Part shown: positions 9,958-21,159 of the stretch, one piece after another
Layout of the letters: each line of letters opens with the position of its first letter
Numbering within the stretch: the first letter of the stretch is position 1
Assembly (NCBI GenBank): GCA_029204225.1
Contig: MU833247.1
Span: forward strand, 1-59,008
DNA: 59,008 nt
From: Diphasiastrum complanatum
Taxonomy: Eukaryota; Streptophyta; Lycopodiopsida; Lycopodiales; Lycopodiaceae
Direction: 5' to 3'
The notes under the pieces: model-generated
Told to the model about the DNA's origin: nothing
The model's database searches: none
Seen by the model: only the letters and a program-made list of their open reading frames with translations
Program-made: the position numbers and the translations under genes

Positions 9958-10428
9958 TTGCAAAGGAGAAAGTGAGGGAAGAAATCTATCAAATGCAGAA
10001 GTCGAAGGCCAGATCTCTCCCACAGCGGCTGCATCGCGATATGGGCGAGGCACAAGTTTCCGATAATTTTGAATATAAAGAAAAATAATAAGATCATCAA
10101 TATTTGCACCAACCGAGTCTATACTATCAATTGGCGCTCTTGCAAGTGGATCAGCATGGATCCCATCATCTGGAAGAACTGATGCAAGGGTGTCTAGGAC
10201 AAGATGTGCTTGTGTTTCTGGTAAAGAAAGTGCCGCCGCAATGTCTGATGTTTCAACTCGTTGTCTTCCATGATTAGCTGCATGACTGAGAAGTCTACTT
10301 CGCAGGGAATCGATTCCATCAAGGTGCATAAGGCTAGGAAGAGGAAGTAGGCCATGCTCAAAAGGCTCTCGCCGTAAATGCAGCCATGGCCTGTCCTCCT
10401 CTGCCGTGCATGCCGTCCCCACATTCAT
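9958..10428 (-). CDS. TBCCD1: TBCC domain-containing protein 1 (TBCCD1) homologue, first exon
   Basis: 157 codons from ATG 10,428 end in SLSPLQ at 9,958, followed by a consensus donor GTGAGTA (9,957-9,951), so the first intron is phase 0. The product matches the conserved N-terminus of plant TBCCD1: RREPFEHGLLP near residue 19, LVLDTLASVLP near 76, SIDSVGANIDDLIIFLYIQ near 103 and WPSTSAFD near 139. Proteins of this family have a C-terminal TBCC/CARP beta-helix domain related to tubulin cofactor C. In algae and animals they help position centrioles or basal bodies. The rest (several hundred codons) is absent from the window. Leftward lie a gypsy LTR and two LINEs, so either intron 1 exceeds 9.9 kb or the gene is broken. 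Open reading past the donor is intronic. Confidence 0.85.
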
Positions 10429-12199
10429 GTCTTATGTGTTCCAAATGCTTCATTCACTTCCCCGTTGTCTCATCTCATTTCAACTGTAATAAACACACGG
10501 TGCTTCAAGACCTAGGTATCAAGCGCTACTACTGTCAGAGCTGAACAGGATCTTGTTCCTTTGCACCAATGGAGGAAAGAGCCTTTGAAACCTTCTACAA
10601 AAGTATGCCAAAACGACACATCCGCTGCAAAGCTTAGGTCTCATCTCAACGGCCTTCCCCCATTTGTAACCCTATATCCGCAAATCCGACCCTTTATGTC
10701 ACCATCACAAGTACTCATACATCACGAAAGCCTCCAGCATTACCACATCAACCCATACGATTTAGCACACAATACTGTAATCCGCCAAAATCCTTCACAT
10801 TTCAATATGCCGCGATCTTATGGCGGAAAAAACTCAACACCACCACATTACCAAGCTTTTCATGGGAAACCTAGTGCTGCACACAATATAGAAAGCAGTT
10901 TGACTTTTTAGGTAAATTGAGCAGAAAGAATCGGCAATCCACTGAAACGGGCTAGGCTTTCATCCCTTTAAAGTTTGCCTGTGGAGACTGAAAAGCCTTG
11001 CTTGTGGAAAGGATCCTGAGGGCATTCAATCTGACAGCACCTGCGCATAACAAACTAGGCGCCTATGCCTGCTAGCCAAGGATAGAATGAAGCGAGGCAG
11101 TAGCTAAAGGAAAATGACGAATGGCAATTGATCGGAGATAGATTCCTAGGAAGAGAGAGCGAGACGACGATCGAAGCAAAGCAAAGAGAAAAAGAGAAAA
11201 AGAGAAAAGGCCGACGGGCCAAGCCCTTTGTGCGAGCACTGCTTGAGCTGAATAAAAATAGGAAGAAAAAAGAGAGAGAAAGAAAATTTTTTAAAAAAAA
11301 GGGAAGACGGGTATCAATGAAGCATCTTGCATTAAGTTTTAGTGTCCGTGAAAGGGATATAATATGCCCACTTGGACGTTGCCACGCACCCCGAACTGCC
11401 ACTCGGAGTCTCTTGGATGCTAGCCACTTGGCACCGATTTAATGGCTAATCTTGCGATGTGGCAAAATCTTAAAGCTAATGAATGAATTACACAATTGTG
11501 ACAAGAGGCTTAAAATGGTGGGAGAGGGCTTACCACATAGTTAAGGCACCATAAGTATGTGTATGGTTAACATGAATACACTTATTTTCTAGCCTACCTT
11601 TTTAAGCGTTGGAACAACCTTTTTTTTTTCCTATGGCATAAAACTTTGACCTACTTGTGAGGATTTTTATTCGTGCTTTAGGCTATGAGCCAAGAATATG
11701 AATTGATGGGTTCAAGTGGTCGATGAAAGTGTGTGAAGATAATTAATGAAAGCAACATGCCCTTTATTATTTTGGCCCTCTGCAAGACCAAGCAATCTTT
11801 TAATCCTTACATAAGTTGACCTACTTGGTCAGCAAGCATCCTTCCATTTTCAAGATATAGTAGATATGCCAAATGTCCCAATTTAATAGTATGTCAAATG
11901 ATTTTCTTTTGTGGTAGTGTTGTAATCTTGTACTAGCATTTTTATGCAAAAATATTTACTGTACACTAAGTAGTAGGTTGAGCCATGTGTCAACAACGCA
12001 ATGGGTTGGAGTTGAGCCTAGATGAGTGTGGCACAGATTTTCCTCTCACCCAACTCAATCCATTGGCCTTGGTTATTGATGAGAGGCGGTGGAAAAATCT
12101 TTCGTTGTGCGAAACTGTCGCGAATGCGAAAGAACCACGACTCAATGCGATTCGGATGGAGTTCAGATGCGATCGCTGGACACTGCCAGCAAAATCACT
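10429..12199. other. Upstream flank of TBCCD1 and intergenic sequence
   Basis: This should contain the TBCCD1 5' UTR and promoter (minus strand). A purine-rich (plus strand) low-complexity stretch at about 11,150-11,310 gives Lys/Arg/Glu-rich or Ser/Phe/Leu-rich frames that I do not regard as genes. Nothing coding was recognised from 11,440 to 12,199. Confidence 0.5.
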
Positions 12200-12430
12200 C
12201 CTACAGTCCTCCTAACGAAAGATCCTGTGTTCCATTCGAGAACGAAGCATATTGCGATCAAGTACCACTTGATCATGGATCTAATTGAAAAGAAGATGTT
12301 GCAGACCACCTTCATCGGAACGAAAGACATGGTTGTTGACATCTTCACCAAAGCCCTAGACAAAGGACTCTTTGAGAGACAGAGGAGCAGTCTTGAGATC
12401 GTAAAGCTGTCGTACTTTGAGAGGGAGCTG
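12200..12430 (+). pseudogene. Copia RNase H C-terminus (plus strand), possible inverted tail of the 13.3-14.8 kb element
   Basis: The plus strand reads LLTKDPVFHSRTKHIAIKYH and later DIFTKALDKGLF, the last part of a Ty1/copia RNase H domain. It begins abruptly near 12,200. The minus-strand copia at 13.3-14.8 kb breaks off at the corresponding codon (DNTST) near 13,280. The two pieces are complementary parts in opposite orientation, which points to an inversion of the intervening 1.1 kb. Confidence 0.75.
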
Positions 12431-12479
12431 AAGAAACAAAACGTTTCTAATTACAAAGCTTGGCTAGCTTTCAGCCCTC

Positions 12480-12650
12480 TGCCTGACGAAGATGTTCGTG
12501 AACATGAAAGTCAAGAGACACAAAACATGAAGGTTTCGCGAACACGAAAGTCAAGAAGACACGAAACACGAAAGTTTCGCGAACACCTGACGGGAAGACA
12601 CGAACGCGAAAGATTCGCGAACGAGAATCTTTTGCGGTCCAACACGAGAA
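12480..12650. repeat. Short degenerate repeats (CGCGAACACGAAAG type)
   Basis: Units containing CGAACACGAAAGTCAAGA, GACACGAAACACGAAAGT and TTCGCGAACAC recur about five times. They probably lie in the LTR or 3' region of the copia element. They encode nothing recognisable. Confidence 0.6.
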
Positions 12651-13278
12651 AGTTAGATGACGGAAACGAAATTGCGAAACCTTTTTGTGTCCTCATGCTC
12701 CAAAGAGTACCAGCAAAGATCATGCAAGTACCCAGGAGGACGGTTATCTGACCTGATGGCATGACATTAGCAAATACACTCTAGTTCGTGGTTAATCTGC
12801 CACTCTTGTAATTTTCTAATTAGTTATAGATGCTTAATCACTCTAATCTTAAAGTTACATAGAGCGACTATATACTTACTGAAAGATACCTGACATATAG
12901 ATGAATACAGATATACACATGAAGTAGTCTGATGCTAGTAAGCAATCAAGACGAAATATAGACAAGAAGTCCACTTGCGAGTGAGACCAATTCTGTGATC
13001 AGGATCCATAAGTCTGCTAGTAAGCAAGACATCCATTCGTGAGAGAACTGTATTTCTCTCACGCCAGCGCACTGTGTGGATCTGCATGCAGTGCTTTAAG
13101 GATCAGAGAAAATGAATAGATGACCTTGTAGCCATTGTGCATATATCAATTTATGATGTATGATCTTGTATGAAAATGTGTCTACTGTTATTCGTGTGTC
13201 TGATTCTCCCATTCTTTTTCAATTTCGCACATTGGTTGAGACTTGTTGAATGCTGCATTAGTTTATAAAGGTAGATCA

Positions 13279-14840
13279 GTAGAGGTGTTATCCATCTGCA
13301 AGGCCAGAGGCTCGTTCCTTGTTTCGTCCAATTCGTCCAAGAACTGCCTTAGCCAGATTATCTCGTTGGCCATCTTTGCTGCTGCAATGTACTCTGCTTC
13401 GCAGGGTGACTGGGCTACAATGGTCTGCTTCTTGCTGACCCAGAGAAGTGCTGCTCCTGATGCGATGATGCATCCTCTTGAGACGCTTTTACAATCATCC
13501 TTGAGAGATGCCCAGCTAGCATCGCTGTAGGAAAGCATCCTGAAACCCGTAATCACGACAATAACACAAACCCGTAATCCCTCGTTAATTGAAGATATTG
13601 CAAAATGCGTTTTGCAATCTTCCAATGTGTTGAGCTTAGATTCGTGCAGAATTGGCTCATCCTGAATACTGCATAAGCAATATCAGGACGTGTGTTGTCT
13701 CCAAGGTACATCAGTGATCCTATCGGTTTTCTATAAGGTGTGATCTGCATCTGTTCTCTCTCTTCTTCGGTCTTCAAACAGTCATCATTTGTCAGCACCG
13801 TCCCTGTGAGCATTGGAGTATTTGCTCCTTTGTAGTTCAGCATCCCAAAATCCTCTAGAATCTTCTAGGTGTATCTGGACTAATGAAGGTACAACTCACC
13901 TCCCTCGTAGTTTCTTTCAATTTGTAAGCCTAGGTAACACTTAGTTTCTCCTAGATCCACGATCTTGACATGTTTCGAGATGTCTGTCTTTACTTCAGCA
14001 ATTAGCTGCTCACTCCTACAAAGTATCAGAGTGTCGTCCACATACACAGCCACAATGATAATTTGCCCATTTGTAACTCTGACATATACATTGGAATCAG
14101 CCAACAGAGGCTTGAATCCTAATGATTTCAGGGCTTGATCTTTCTTCTTGTACCATTGTCGGGCTGACTGTTTCAGACCGTAGATGCTTCTATGCATTCT
14201 GCATGCATAGTCAGGAAGTGAATTCGAGACATATCCTGGGGGTTGATCCATATAGACCTCTTCGTCTAGCTCGCCATGCAAGAAGGCTGTCTTCTCGTCC
14301 ACAATGTGGATCCTGAGGTCATAAGCTATTGCATATGAAAATAACAAATGTAGGGACGAATGTTTAACGATAGGAGAGAAGGTTTCAGAGTAGTCAATAC
14401 CATATCTCTGAGAGAAACCCTTCGCTACCAGTCTTGCCTTGTATTTTGTCACGTTCCCATCTGGTCCATATTTTAGCTTGAAAACCCATTTGCATTTGAC
14501 AGTCTTGCGCTTATGTGGTAATGGCTGCAACATCCATACTTGGTTCTTCCTCATGGACTCCATCTCTTCATTCATGGCCTGGATCCATCTGTCCTTTTCT
14601 GAACATTCAATTGCTTCCTCGGAAGTCTGTGGTTCACCACTGAATCCGCATAACCCTTCTGATGTGGAAGCTGAGCTACCTGGCACATATCTTGTTGGCG
14701 CTCTTCGTGGTCTTGTTGACCTTCTACGAGATCCTCGTGGGAGAGCAATGCCTTTGCATTTGTCTGCTCTGCTCGGTCCGGAACCATCTTAGTTTACAGG
14801 AGTTGTAGTAGTAGGCTGCCTCTTGATAAATTTTACAGTT
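13279..14840 (-). pseudogene. Copia reverse transcriptase and RNase H, minus strand, broken
   Basis: A 268-codon stretch (14,686-13,880) is a copia RT: RWIQAMNEEMESMRKNQVW, CKWVFKLKYGPDGNVTKYKA, DYSETFSPIVK, HGELDEEVYMDQPPGY, and the active site as VYVDD near 14,045. A stop near 13,872 and frameshifts then separate TPYRKPIGSLMYL with TRPDIAYAV (13,843-13,553) and the RNase H part with SYSDASWAS and CEAEYIAA (13,625-13,263). Coding similarity extends upstream to about 14,840 (VKFIKRQPTTTTP). The RNase H is cut at DNTST, its tail apparently lying inverted at 12.2 kb. Confidence 0.85.
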
Positions 14841-14849
14841 TTTAGGACA

Positions 14850-15669
14850 ATAATGATTGTACTTTACAATCATAGAGAGTTATTGGTTTCTTAATCAATG
14901 AATCTATCAAGTTCTACACATTAGATCTTGATCTAGATTCACTACACTTGGATTTAAGCAAGAGCAATGGATCAACACATCATTTTTTAGTGAGAACGGC
15001 CTCACACGTGTGGAGTATTGCACCTGAAACAACAAGTACAATGATACTAGATAGCAATCATACATAAAAATCACAAGACAAATGACTAGAAACCTCACAA
15101 AAGTGTAGAGTGTAAAAGTCTCATTAATCTTCTTAGCAAAATGATGATCCTTTTATGGATCAAGTACATCCATGAGTCTGGTACAGTCCAGCAAGCCTTC
15201 ACACGTGTGAAGAGTGCCACATCACTCAGATCTATCCATTTGATCCATCCTTGATCCTTATCCAATAGTTGACCTTCTAGAATATGACTAAAATCCAAAA
15301 AGCTAGTCTCCTAAAATATAGGAATATTCCCTAAAAAATAGGATCTAAGGAAAATGGTCAACTCTTATCTTCTAGTACTCTATACACACGTGTGAACATC
15401 CACTTGCCATGTGGGAGCATTTACTCATGCACATGCAAGGAAAAGCTAATTTGTAGGTGACTAGTCAACTTGACTAAAAACTAGTCATTTCATGTTCACA
15501 CTAACTAGAATGATACAAAATCAATTTGGATATATACAAACATGAAAAGTACATCCTTTCACATGTGGGAACAGGCTCCACACGCGTGAAATCAGATCAT
15601 CAACATATTCTAATGTTTGATCAATATTTACATGAACCAATGTCAAGTGAGAAGTGACAATTTTCAACA
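14850..15669 (-). repeat. Copia 3' LTR, minus strand
   Basis: On the minus strand the LTR begins TGTTGAAAATTG at 15,669, directly after the purine tract AGAAGTGAGGAGGAG. The inner end near 14,850 is uncertain. It contains three perfect CACACGTGTG palindromes (15,003, 15,200 and 15,385), the middle one extended to TTCACACGTGTGAA, plus near-copies at about 15,560 and 15,580. Its organisation resembles the LTR at 17.6-18.5 kb. Confidence 0.7.
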
Positions 15670-15684
15670 CTCCTCCTCACTTCT
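15670..15684 (-). other. Copia polypurine tract
   Basis: AGAAGTGAGGAGGAG on the minus strand directly precedes the LTR start. The same GAGGAGGAG core precedes the LTRs at 18,470 and 42,141. Confidence 0.75.
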
Positions 15685-15726
15685 AACTTGGCAAATCTAG
15701 TGTACATCTATCTACAATTCCAAGAG

Positions 15727-16555
15727 CTATCTTAACTTAAAAAATGGATCTTTGGACAATGGTTTGGTTAAGATATCAGCTATGCATTCGGATGATGGTA
15801 CATGATGTAGTTGCACTTCCTTGGATTGTACCTTCTCCCTCACAAAGTGGTGAGCTATCTCAATATGCTTTGTTCTAGCATGGAAGATAGGATTTGAAGC
15901 AATTTGTTGAGAAGCTTGATTGTCACAAAATATGTAAGGGATCTCCTCGGCCTCTAGCACATGTAGTTCCATCAAGAGTCTTCTTAGCCATAGGAGCTCT
16001 TTGGTTGTTGAAGTCAATGACTTGTACTCGGCTTCACAAGAAGATAGTGAGATTGTATCTTGCTTTTTGGAAAGCCAAGATATCACTCCTCCACAAATAA
16101 ATGTTGCAAATGCACTAATAGACTTCCTATCCATCTTGTCACCTACAAAATCTGAATCCAAGTAGGCTCTCAAGTGCAAGTTAGATCCTTCATAAAGTAT
16201 GCCAAAAAATCTAGTACTAGAAACATATCTAAGTACTCTCTTGGCACTTTTCCAATGATGAACTAAAGGAGCTTGCATACTTTGACTCAACTTGCTTACA
16301 CAAAAACTTAAGTCAGGTCTAGTGATGGTTAAATAGATTAGAGAGCCTATAAGCTTCCTAAAGAGGGTGATGTCCTCAAAGGATGCTTCATCACCTTCAT
16401 TAGTTGCTTTCACAACATGCTCCATAGGGGTGTCAATCCCCTTACAATCTTTCATACCAAATCTTTCAAGAATGGAAGTAGCATACTTAGATTGACTTAT
16501 GAAAGTCAACACATGACTAGCCTCATTGGTTGTTTCGAGTCCTATACACCTTACA
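15727..16555 (-). CDS. Copia pol 3' end: RT C-terminus and complete RNase H, truncated at its 5' side
   Basis: The frame is open to a stop at 15,727 and encodes the end of a Ty1/copia pol: SQSKYATSILERFGM, DTPMEHVV, GSLIYLTITRPDLSFCV. RNase H follows with DSDFVGDKMDRKS, SLSSCEAEYKSLT, FCDNQAS, FHARTKHIEIAHHFVRE and ADILTKPLSKDPF. RNase H removes the RNA template during reverse transcription. Upstream, at about 16,555, the sequence changes to plus-strand copia protease, so this is a truncated element. The stretch itself carries no internal stop. Its LTR follows 57 bases after the stop. Confidence 0.85.
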
Positions 16556-17640
16556 GTACCCAAAAATTCGTTCACCTTGGCGACAATAGCACACAAGCTA
16601 TTAAAGGTGAAGGCACTGTAAGATTATGCTTTGCAAATGATTAGTCTAAGCTACTCTCTAAAGTCCTGTATGTACCAAAGTTATCTACAAATCTGCTCTC
16701 TGTAAGCAGAATCACTGATCTAGGACACAGAGTAGAATTTGAATGTGATCAGTGTAAAGTAGTTGATAGGATAGGCAAGATCCTAGCACTCGGAAAGAGG
16801 CATGGATACTTGTATAAGTTGAGTCATTGTTTTTCTACCTCTAGTCAGACTCTCAGTACTTCAATTCATTCAAATAAAAGTTTACTTTGGCATTATAGAC
16901 TTGGTCATTTAAATCCTGCTGTTGTACAACGAATGTCTAGACAATCTATTGTTCTTGATCTTGACTATCCTTGCGAAAAAGTCGAGTTACCTATCTGTCA
17001 AGACTATCTAGTTGGTAAACAGACTAGGAAATCATTTAAGTCAAGCCATCAACATATTGCTAGAGGATTACTAGACGTTGTACATTCAGATATTTGTGGC
17101 CCGATGAAAAATCCTTCGCTGAAGGATGCCAAGTATTTTATAACCTTTATTGATGAATTCTCCAGAAGGACGATGGTGTATTTCATAAAGAAGAAATCAG
17201 AAGCCTTCAACTGCTTCATAATCTTCAAGGAGAGTGCAGAAAAGGAGACTGGAAGGATAATCAAAGCCCTAAGGTCAGACAACGGTGGAGAATATATCTC
17301 TGTCGAGTTTAAGGAGTACTGCCAAAGCCAAGGCATTGAGCAACAATTCATCACTCCTTACAATCCTCAGTCTAATGGCTTAGCTGAGAGGAAGAACCGT
17401 ACTTTGGTCGAATCTGCTAAGTGTATGTTATCGCATGCATCGTTGCCCAAGAGATTCTGGGCTGAAGCTATCTCCACTGCAGCTTACCTCCAGAACAGAT
17501 GTTCAACCAAGGCCCTCTCAGACAAGACACCCCACGAGGTGTGGACAGGCTCTAAGCCTTCTTTGAAGAACCTAAGAGTGTTTGGGTGCATTGCCTATGC
17601 GCAGATCCCAAAGGACACAAGGAAGAAATTGGACTTCCAG
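16556..17640 (+). pseudogene. Copia protease end, GAG-pre-integrase and integrase core (plus), first half of a split element
   Basis: The plus strand starts within the protease/linker region (FVHLGDNSTQAIKGEG near 16,570, then LSKVLYVPKLSTNLLSV). It continues with the zinc-binding LLWHYRLGHLNPA (about 16,880). The integrase core follows, with DVVHSDICGP near 17,090, ALRSDNGGEY near 17,290 and GLAERKNRT near 17,385, supplying the D,D,E catalytic residues. A stop lies near 16,663. The frame is cut at LDFQ (17,639), where a non-autonomous LTR element is inserted, and resumes at 19,341. Confidence 0.85.
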
Positions 17641-18470
17641 TGGAAAAAATACAAAAAGGACCAATAGTGGATTCTAATCTGATCCTCAAGAGGGATTGGT
17701 TGTCAGATTACTTGATCTATCAATCTACTTCAGATTAAGATCAATCTAGATCAATTCTAGACACAAAATCCTAACAAGAACAATCATTAATTGAAGGTAA
17801 GTGTACTTTATGGTTTCACACATGTGAAACATTGTTTGAGTATGGACTCCAACCTGAAAATCAAGTACACATTGATAGAACCTCAAAACAATCAAAACAA
17901 ATGTAGACAAATGGAGAGAATCACTTAAAATTGCTTCCAAAACCAAGATTAGTGTCTCACAATGATTATGGCCAAATGTGGCTCTATATATACAATAAAT
18001 GGGAGCTCGTGGTACCAATCATCCCTCTGATCCCACATGTGTGAAGGTGCTTTGTCATATGATGATTCATCATGCAAAACTGACACTTAGACAAAACCTT
18101 CTATTTTGAGCACTTTTGGTCCATTTTCCTTCTATATGGAGATCTACTTGGAAATCTTCTAGAAGTCAAAATTCGTCTGCTTCAGCCTATTCCACACATG
18201 TGAGCTGTCCTCTACACATGTGATATGACACCTAACCAAAAGATGTGGCTCATGCAATCAATAGATTGATGCCATGTGTCATATGTCTAGAAAACTAGTT
18301 TTTGGCCTTTTTAGCCACTAGAACTTGAATTAAATCATATGTACAACCTATATGATTATGGTACATGACAAGTATACTATTTTTACACGTAGGAATAGGC
18401 TCCACACATGTGTGTTTATCTATATTCAAGATTTTTGGCCTCTACCAAGCTTATTTTTGCATTTTTCACA
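17641..18470 (-). repeat. LTR of the non-autonomous element
   Basis: 830 bp. The minus-strand start TGTGAAAAATGCAAAAATAA recurs at 19,340. It contains CACATGTG-type palindromes near 17,820, 18,035, 18,195, 18,215 and 18,410, the same class as the CACACGTGTG motifs of neighbouring LTRs. It probably shares ancestry with the LTR at 14.85-15.67 kb. Confidence 0.7.
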
Positions 18471-18610
18471 CTCCTCCTCAAAAATCTAGCTTGGTAAATC
18501 TAGCTTGATGGAAAACATGATGATCTTGAACTTGACTCCATGGGCTGAATTGGACTTTGCTAGTTCAAAAGGTGTGAAGATCAGCCAATGAGCTTGATGT
18601 TGATCTGAAA

Positions 18611-19084
18611 TCACCATATCCATGATAGTGCTTCTTTGATGTTGACATCTTTGATGAGCTTGAGAGCTTTGCACCATCCTAGCACCTCCAAAATTGACTC
18701 CTTCCAATTTTCATGTAGATGCTTGACCTCGAGGCTTGCTCCTTCTTCATGTGCATGCTCTTTCATGAGAAAATAAAGATTTCTTCTTGATTTATTAGGA
18801 TCACAAAGATCTAACATCATGTTACCATGATCTAGAGAATTAGACTCATCCAAATTGGCAAGACTATGCATGCTATAATAACAAAGTGTTTGCATCATAT
18901 ATTCATGCTTGTTTACCATGCTAATCTTAGATCCAATGAGGCTAAATACTTCATTATGGAGATAAGTTTCTTTAGAAGATGATTCACTTACTCTCATAAA
19001 GAGTTTACAATTTGCCTCAATACAAATTTTCAAACTATGAGTGAACAAATCACTTTTGCTCTTACATGACTTAAGAGCATACAT
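18611..19084 (-). CDS. Unrecognised ORF inside the non-autonomous LTR element
   Basis: 157 codons, rich in Lys, Glu, Ser and Leu, with several Cys and no motif I can assign. It lies between the LTR and its remnant partner. No gag zinc knuckle or protease motif is visible. It may be captured sequence, decayed gag, or a chance ORF in AT-rich DNA. Confidence 0.25.
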   Translation of the reverse strand: MYALKSCKSKSDLFTHSLKICIEANCKLFMRVSESSSKETYLHNEVFSLIGSKISMVNKHEYMMQTLCYYSMHSLANLDESNSLDHGNMMLDLCDPNKSRRNLYFLMKEHAHEEGASLEVKHLHENWKESILEVLGWCKALKLIKDVNIKEALSWIW

Positions 19085-19340
19085 TTGATGAAATAACCAT
19101 TTGCTTTCTAACTGATTTAAAATCGATTTCGACCTTTAAAGAACATCATCTATGTTCTCAAGAGAGACTTCATACTCAACTAGTATGGCTTTACTCCAAT
19201 TTTGAGATGCAATGATCTCACTAAAGCAAATTGATTTATCAAATGACATAAGAGAAGTAAGTATGTGATGTATACCATATGAGATATGCTCCTATTGCCC
19301 TTGAAATGTGAGCCACAAGCTTATTTTTGCATTTTTCACA

Positions 19341-21159
19341 CTTTCCAAGCCTGAAGACCATTCTGATCGGATATACTTTGTCTGATAACACCTACAAGCT
19401 GTACGATCCTGATACCTAGCAAATCTTGTATAGTTGGGATACAGTCTTTGTCGAGGATCAGTTCGTCGACCTCAAAGGCAAGGATATTGCTCAAGAAGAA
19501 CCTACATCTCCTGCCATTGACTCGACAGTTCGAGCTTCTGGCTCAGGCGTGTCTATTGTCGACCCACTTCGAGACAACGAATCAGACGAAGATGTTACTG
19601 CTACCCAACAACAAGTCCCAGGAGCGGTTCATCAGTCGAATCCTCCCAGAAGATCAAGCCGAGTGCGCACACGGCCCACAAGGTATACTCATGAGTCTAC
19701 CTGTCTCTTAATGCAAGAACCGATGACAGTCGAAGAGGCACTTAACCAACCAGACTCTGATCTCTGGAGAGAAGCCATGGACAGAGAGTATTCCTCTCTG
19801 ATCAAGAATCAGACATGGTCATTAGTCGAAGCTCCTATTGGCTGCAATATTATTGATTGCAAATGGATCTTTAAGATCAAATATAATGCCAACAGAGCAA
19901 TTGATCAAAGGAAAGCTAGACTAGTAGCACAAGGATTCACCCAGATCCCGAATGTCGACTACAGTGAGACTTTTAGTCCAGTCGTCAAACATTTGTCGAT
20001 CCGAATGCTCTTGTCTTATGCTGCAGCTACCGACCTCGAAGTACATGTTTGATGTACAAACAGCCTATCTGAATGGAGTCATACAAGAAAATATCTACAT
20101 GATCCAGTCCGAAGGATACGTTTTGGAAGGCATGAAGAAGTTTGTAAACTCCACAAAGCCCTGTACGGCTTGAAACAGTTTGCCAGAGCTTGGTTTCAGA
20201 GGATCAACACATTCCTCATTGAACAAGGATTCAAACCAAGCACTGTTGGACACAACGTTTATTCGAGGTCAGTGCAGCAATCTTTCATTATCATCACCTT
20301 GTACATTGATGATATGTTGCTCTTCAACAACAATACCAAAATGGTCAAGGATGCAAAATAGATGCTATTCTTAGAATTTGACATGACTGATCTGGGCGAA
20401 GCTCACTTCTGTCTTGGAATTCAAATCCACAGCGACAGAGCAAATCGACTGATTTACATCACTCAACAAAGGTATCTTCACAATCTTCTTAACAGATACA
20501 ATTTGATGAATTGTAAATAAGCTCACTCGCCAATGGATCCAGGCCTGCATTTGTTGAAGGACCAATGTCTCCAGACCAAGCAGGAAGAGGAGTAGATGAG
20601 AGAATATCCGTATCGATCAATACTTGGATCTCTCATGTACGCAATGGTCTGTACAAGACTAGATATCTCTTTTGCTGTAAGCTCACTTAGCCAATATATG
20701 GCTAATCTTGGCATTACCCATTGGAAGGCTCGTATTCGAGTCATGAGATATATTCGAGCTACCATGGACCAATGCATCTACTATGGAGATGTCAGCAACG
20801 ATAATCTTCATCAGCTCAGTGGCTATTCTGATGCAAGCTGGGGAGGAGATGCAGACAATCGTAAGTCCACATCTGGATTTACATTCTTCTTCAATGATGG
20901 TCCTATTTCATGGAACAGACGTAAGCAAACCTCTATCGCACTTTCTTCTACTGAAGCAAAATATATTGCTGCTTCTCAATCTATTAAGGAAGCATTTTGG
21001 TTGAGAAATTTGCTGTCAGACATCAATCTGTATCAGAACAGCCCTACAATTTTATTTCGTGATAATCAAAGTGCTATTGCCTTATCGGCCAACCCTAGAT
21101 TTCATTCTAGGAGTAAGCACATTGAGATCAGATATCACTACATCAGGGGCATCTCTTGA
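19341..21159 (+). pseudogene. Copia linker, reverse transcriptase and RNase H (plus), second half of the split element
   Basis: The plus strand resumes the integrase end (LKTILIGYTLSDNTYKLYD), then a Ser/Arg-rich linker. RT follows: LWREAMDREYSSLIKNQTW, CKWIFKIKYNANRA, DYSETFSPVVKH. A frameshift near 20,050 follows, then VQTAYLNGVIQENIYM, YIDDM near 20,305, and a stop near 20,360. RNase H (20,596-21,159) has SYSDASWGGDADNRKSTSG-like sequence, SSTEAKYIAA and FHSRSKHIEIRYHYI. The domain is cut at 21,159 and fused to an unrelated minus-strand copia gag. Confidence 0.85.

Larger units (their letters stand above)
17641..19340 (-). mobile_element. Non-autonomous LTR element (1.7 kb) inserted in copia integrase
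   Basis: The insert splits the plus-strand copia between LDFQ and the codons for LKTILIGYTLSDNTYKLYD. A TTCCA motif lies at both junctions, probably a degenerate target duplication. The left part (17,641-18,470) is an 830-bp LTR on the minus strand, with TGTGAAAAATGC after the purine tract at 18,471-18,485. At the right end only about 26 bases of the other LTR survive (19,315-19,340). No gag or pol is present inside. A minus-strand 157-codon ORF (19,084-18,611) is unrecognised. Confidence 0.75.

Noticed and set aside
10561-10911. 116-codon plus-strand ORF upstream of TBCCD1
   Set aside because: No recognisable motif. It lies in the presumed 5' flank of a minus-strand gene and is of a length expected by chance.
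11128-11442. Lys/Arg/Glu-rich 104-codon ORF
   Set aside because: Low-complexity purine-rich DNA gives such frames. No domain.
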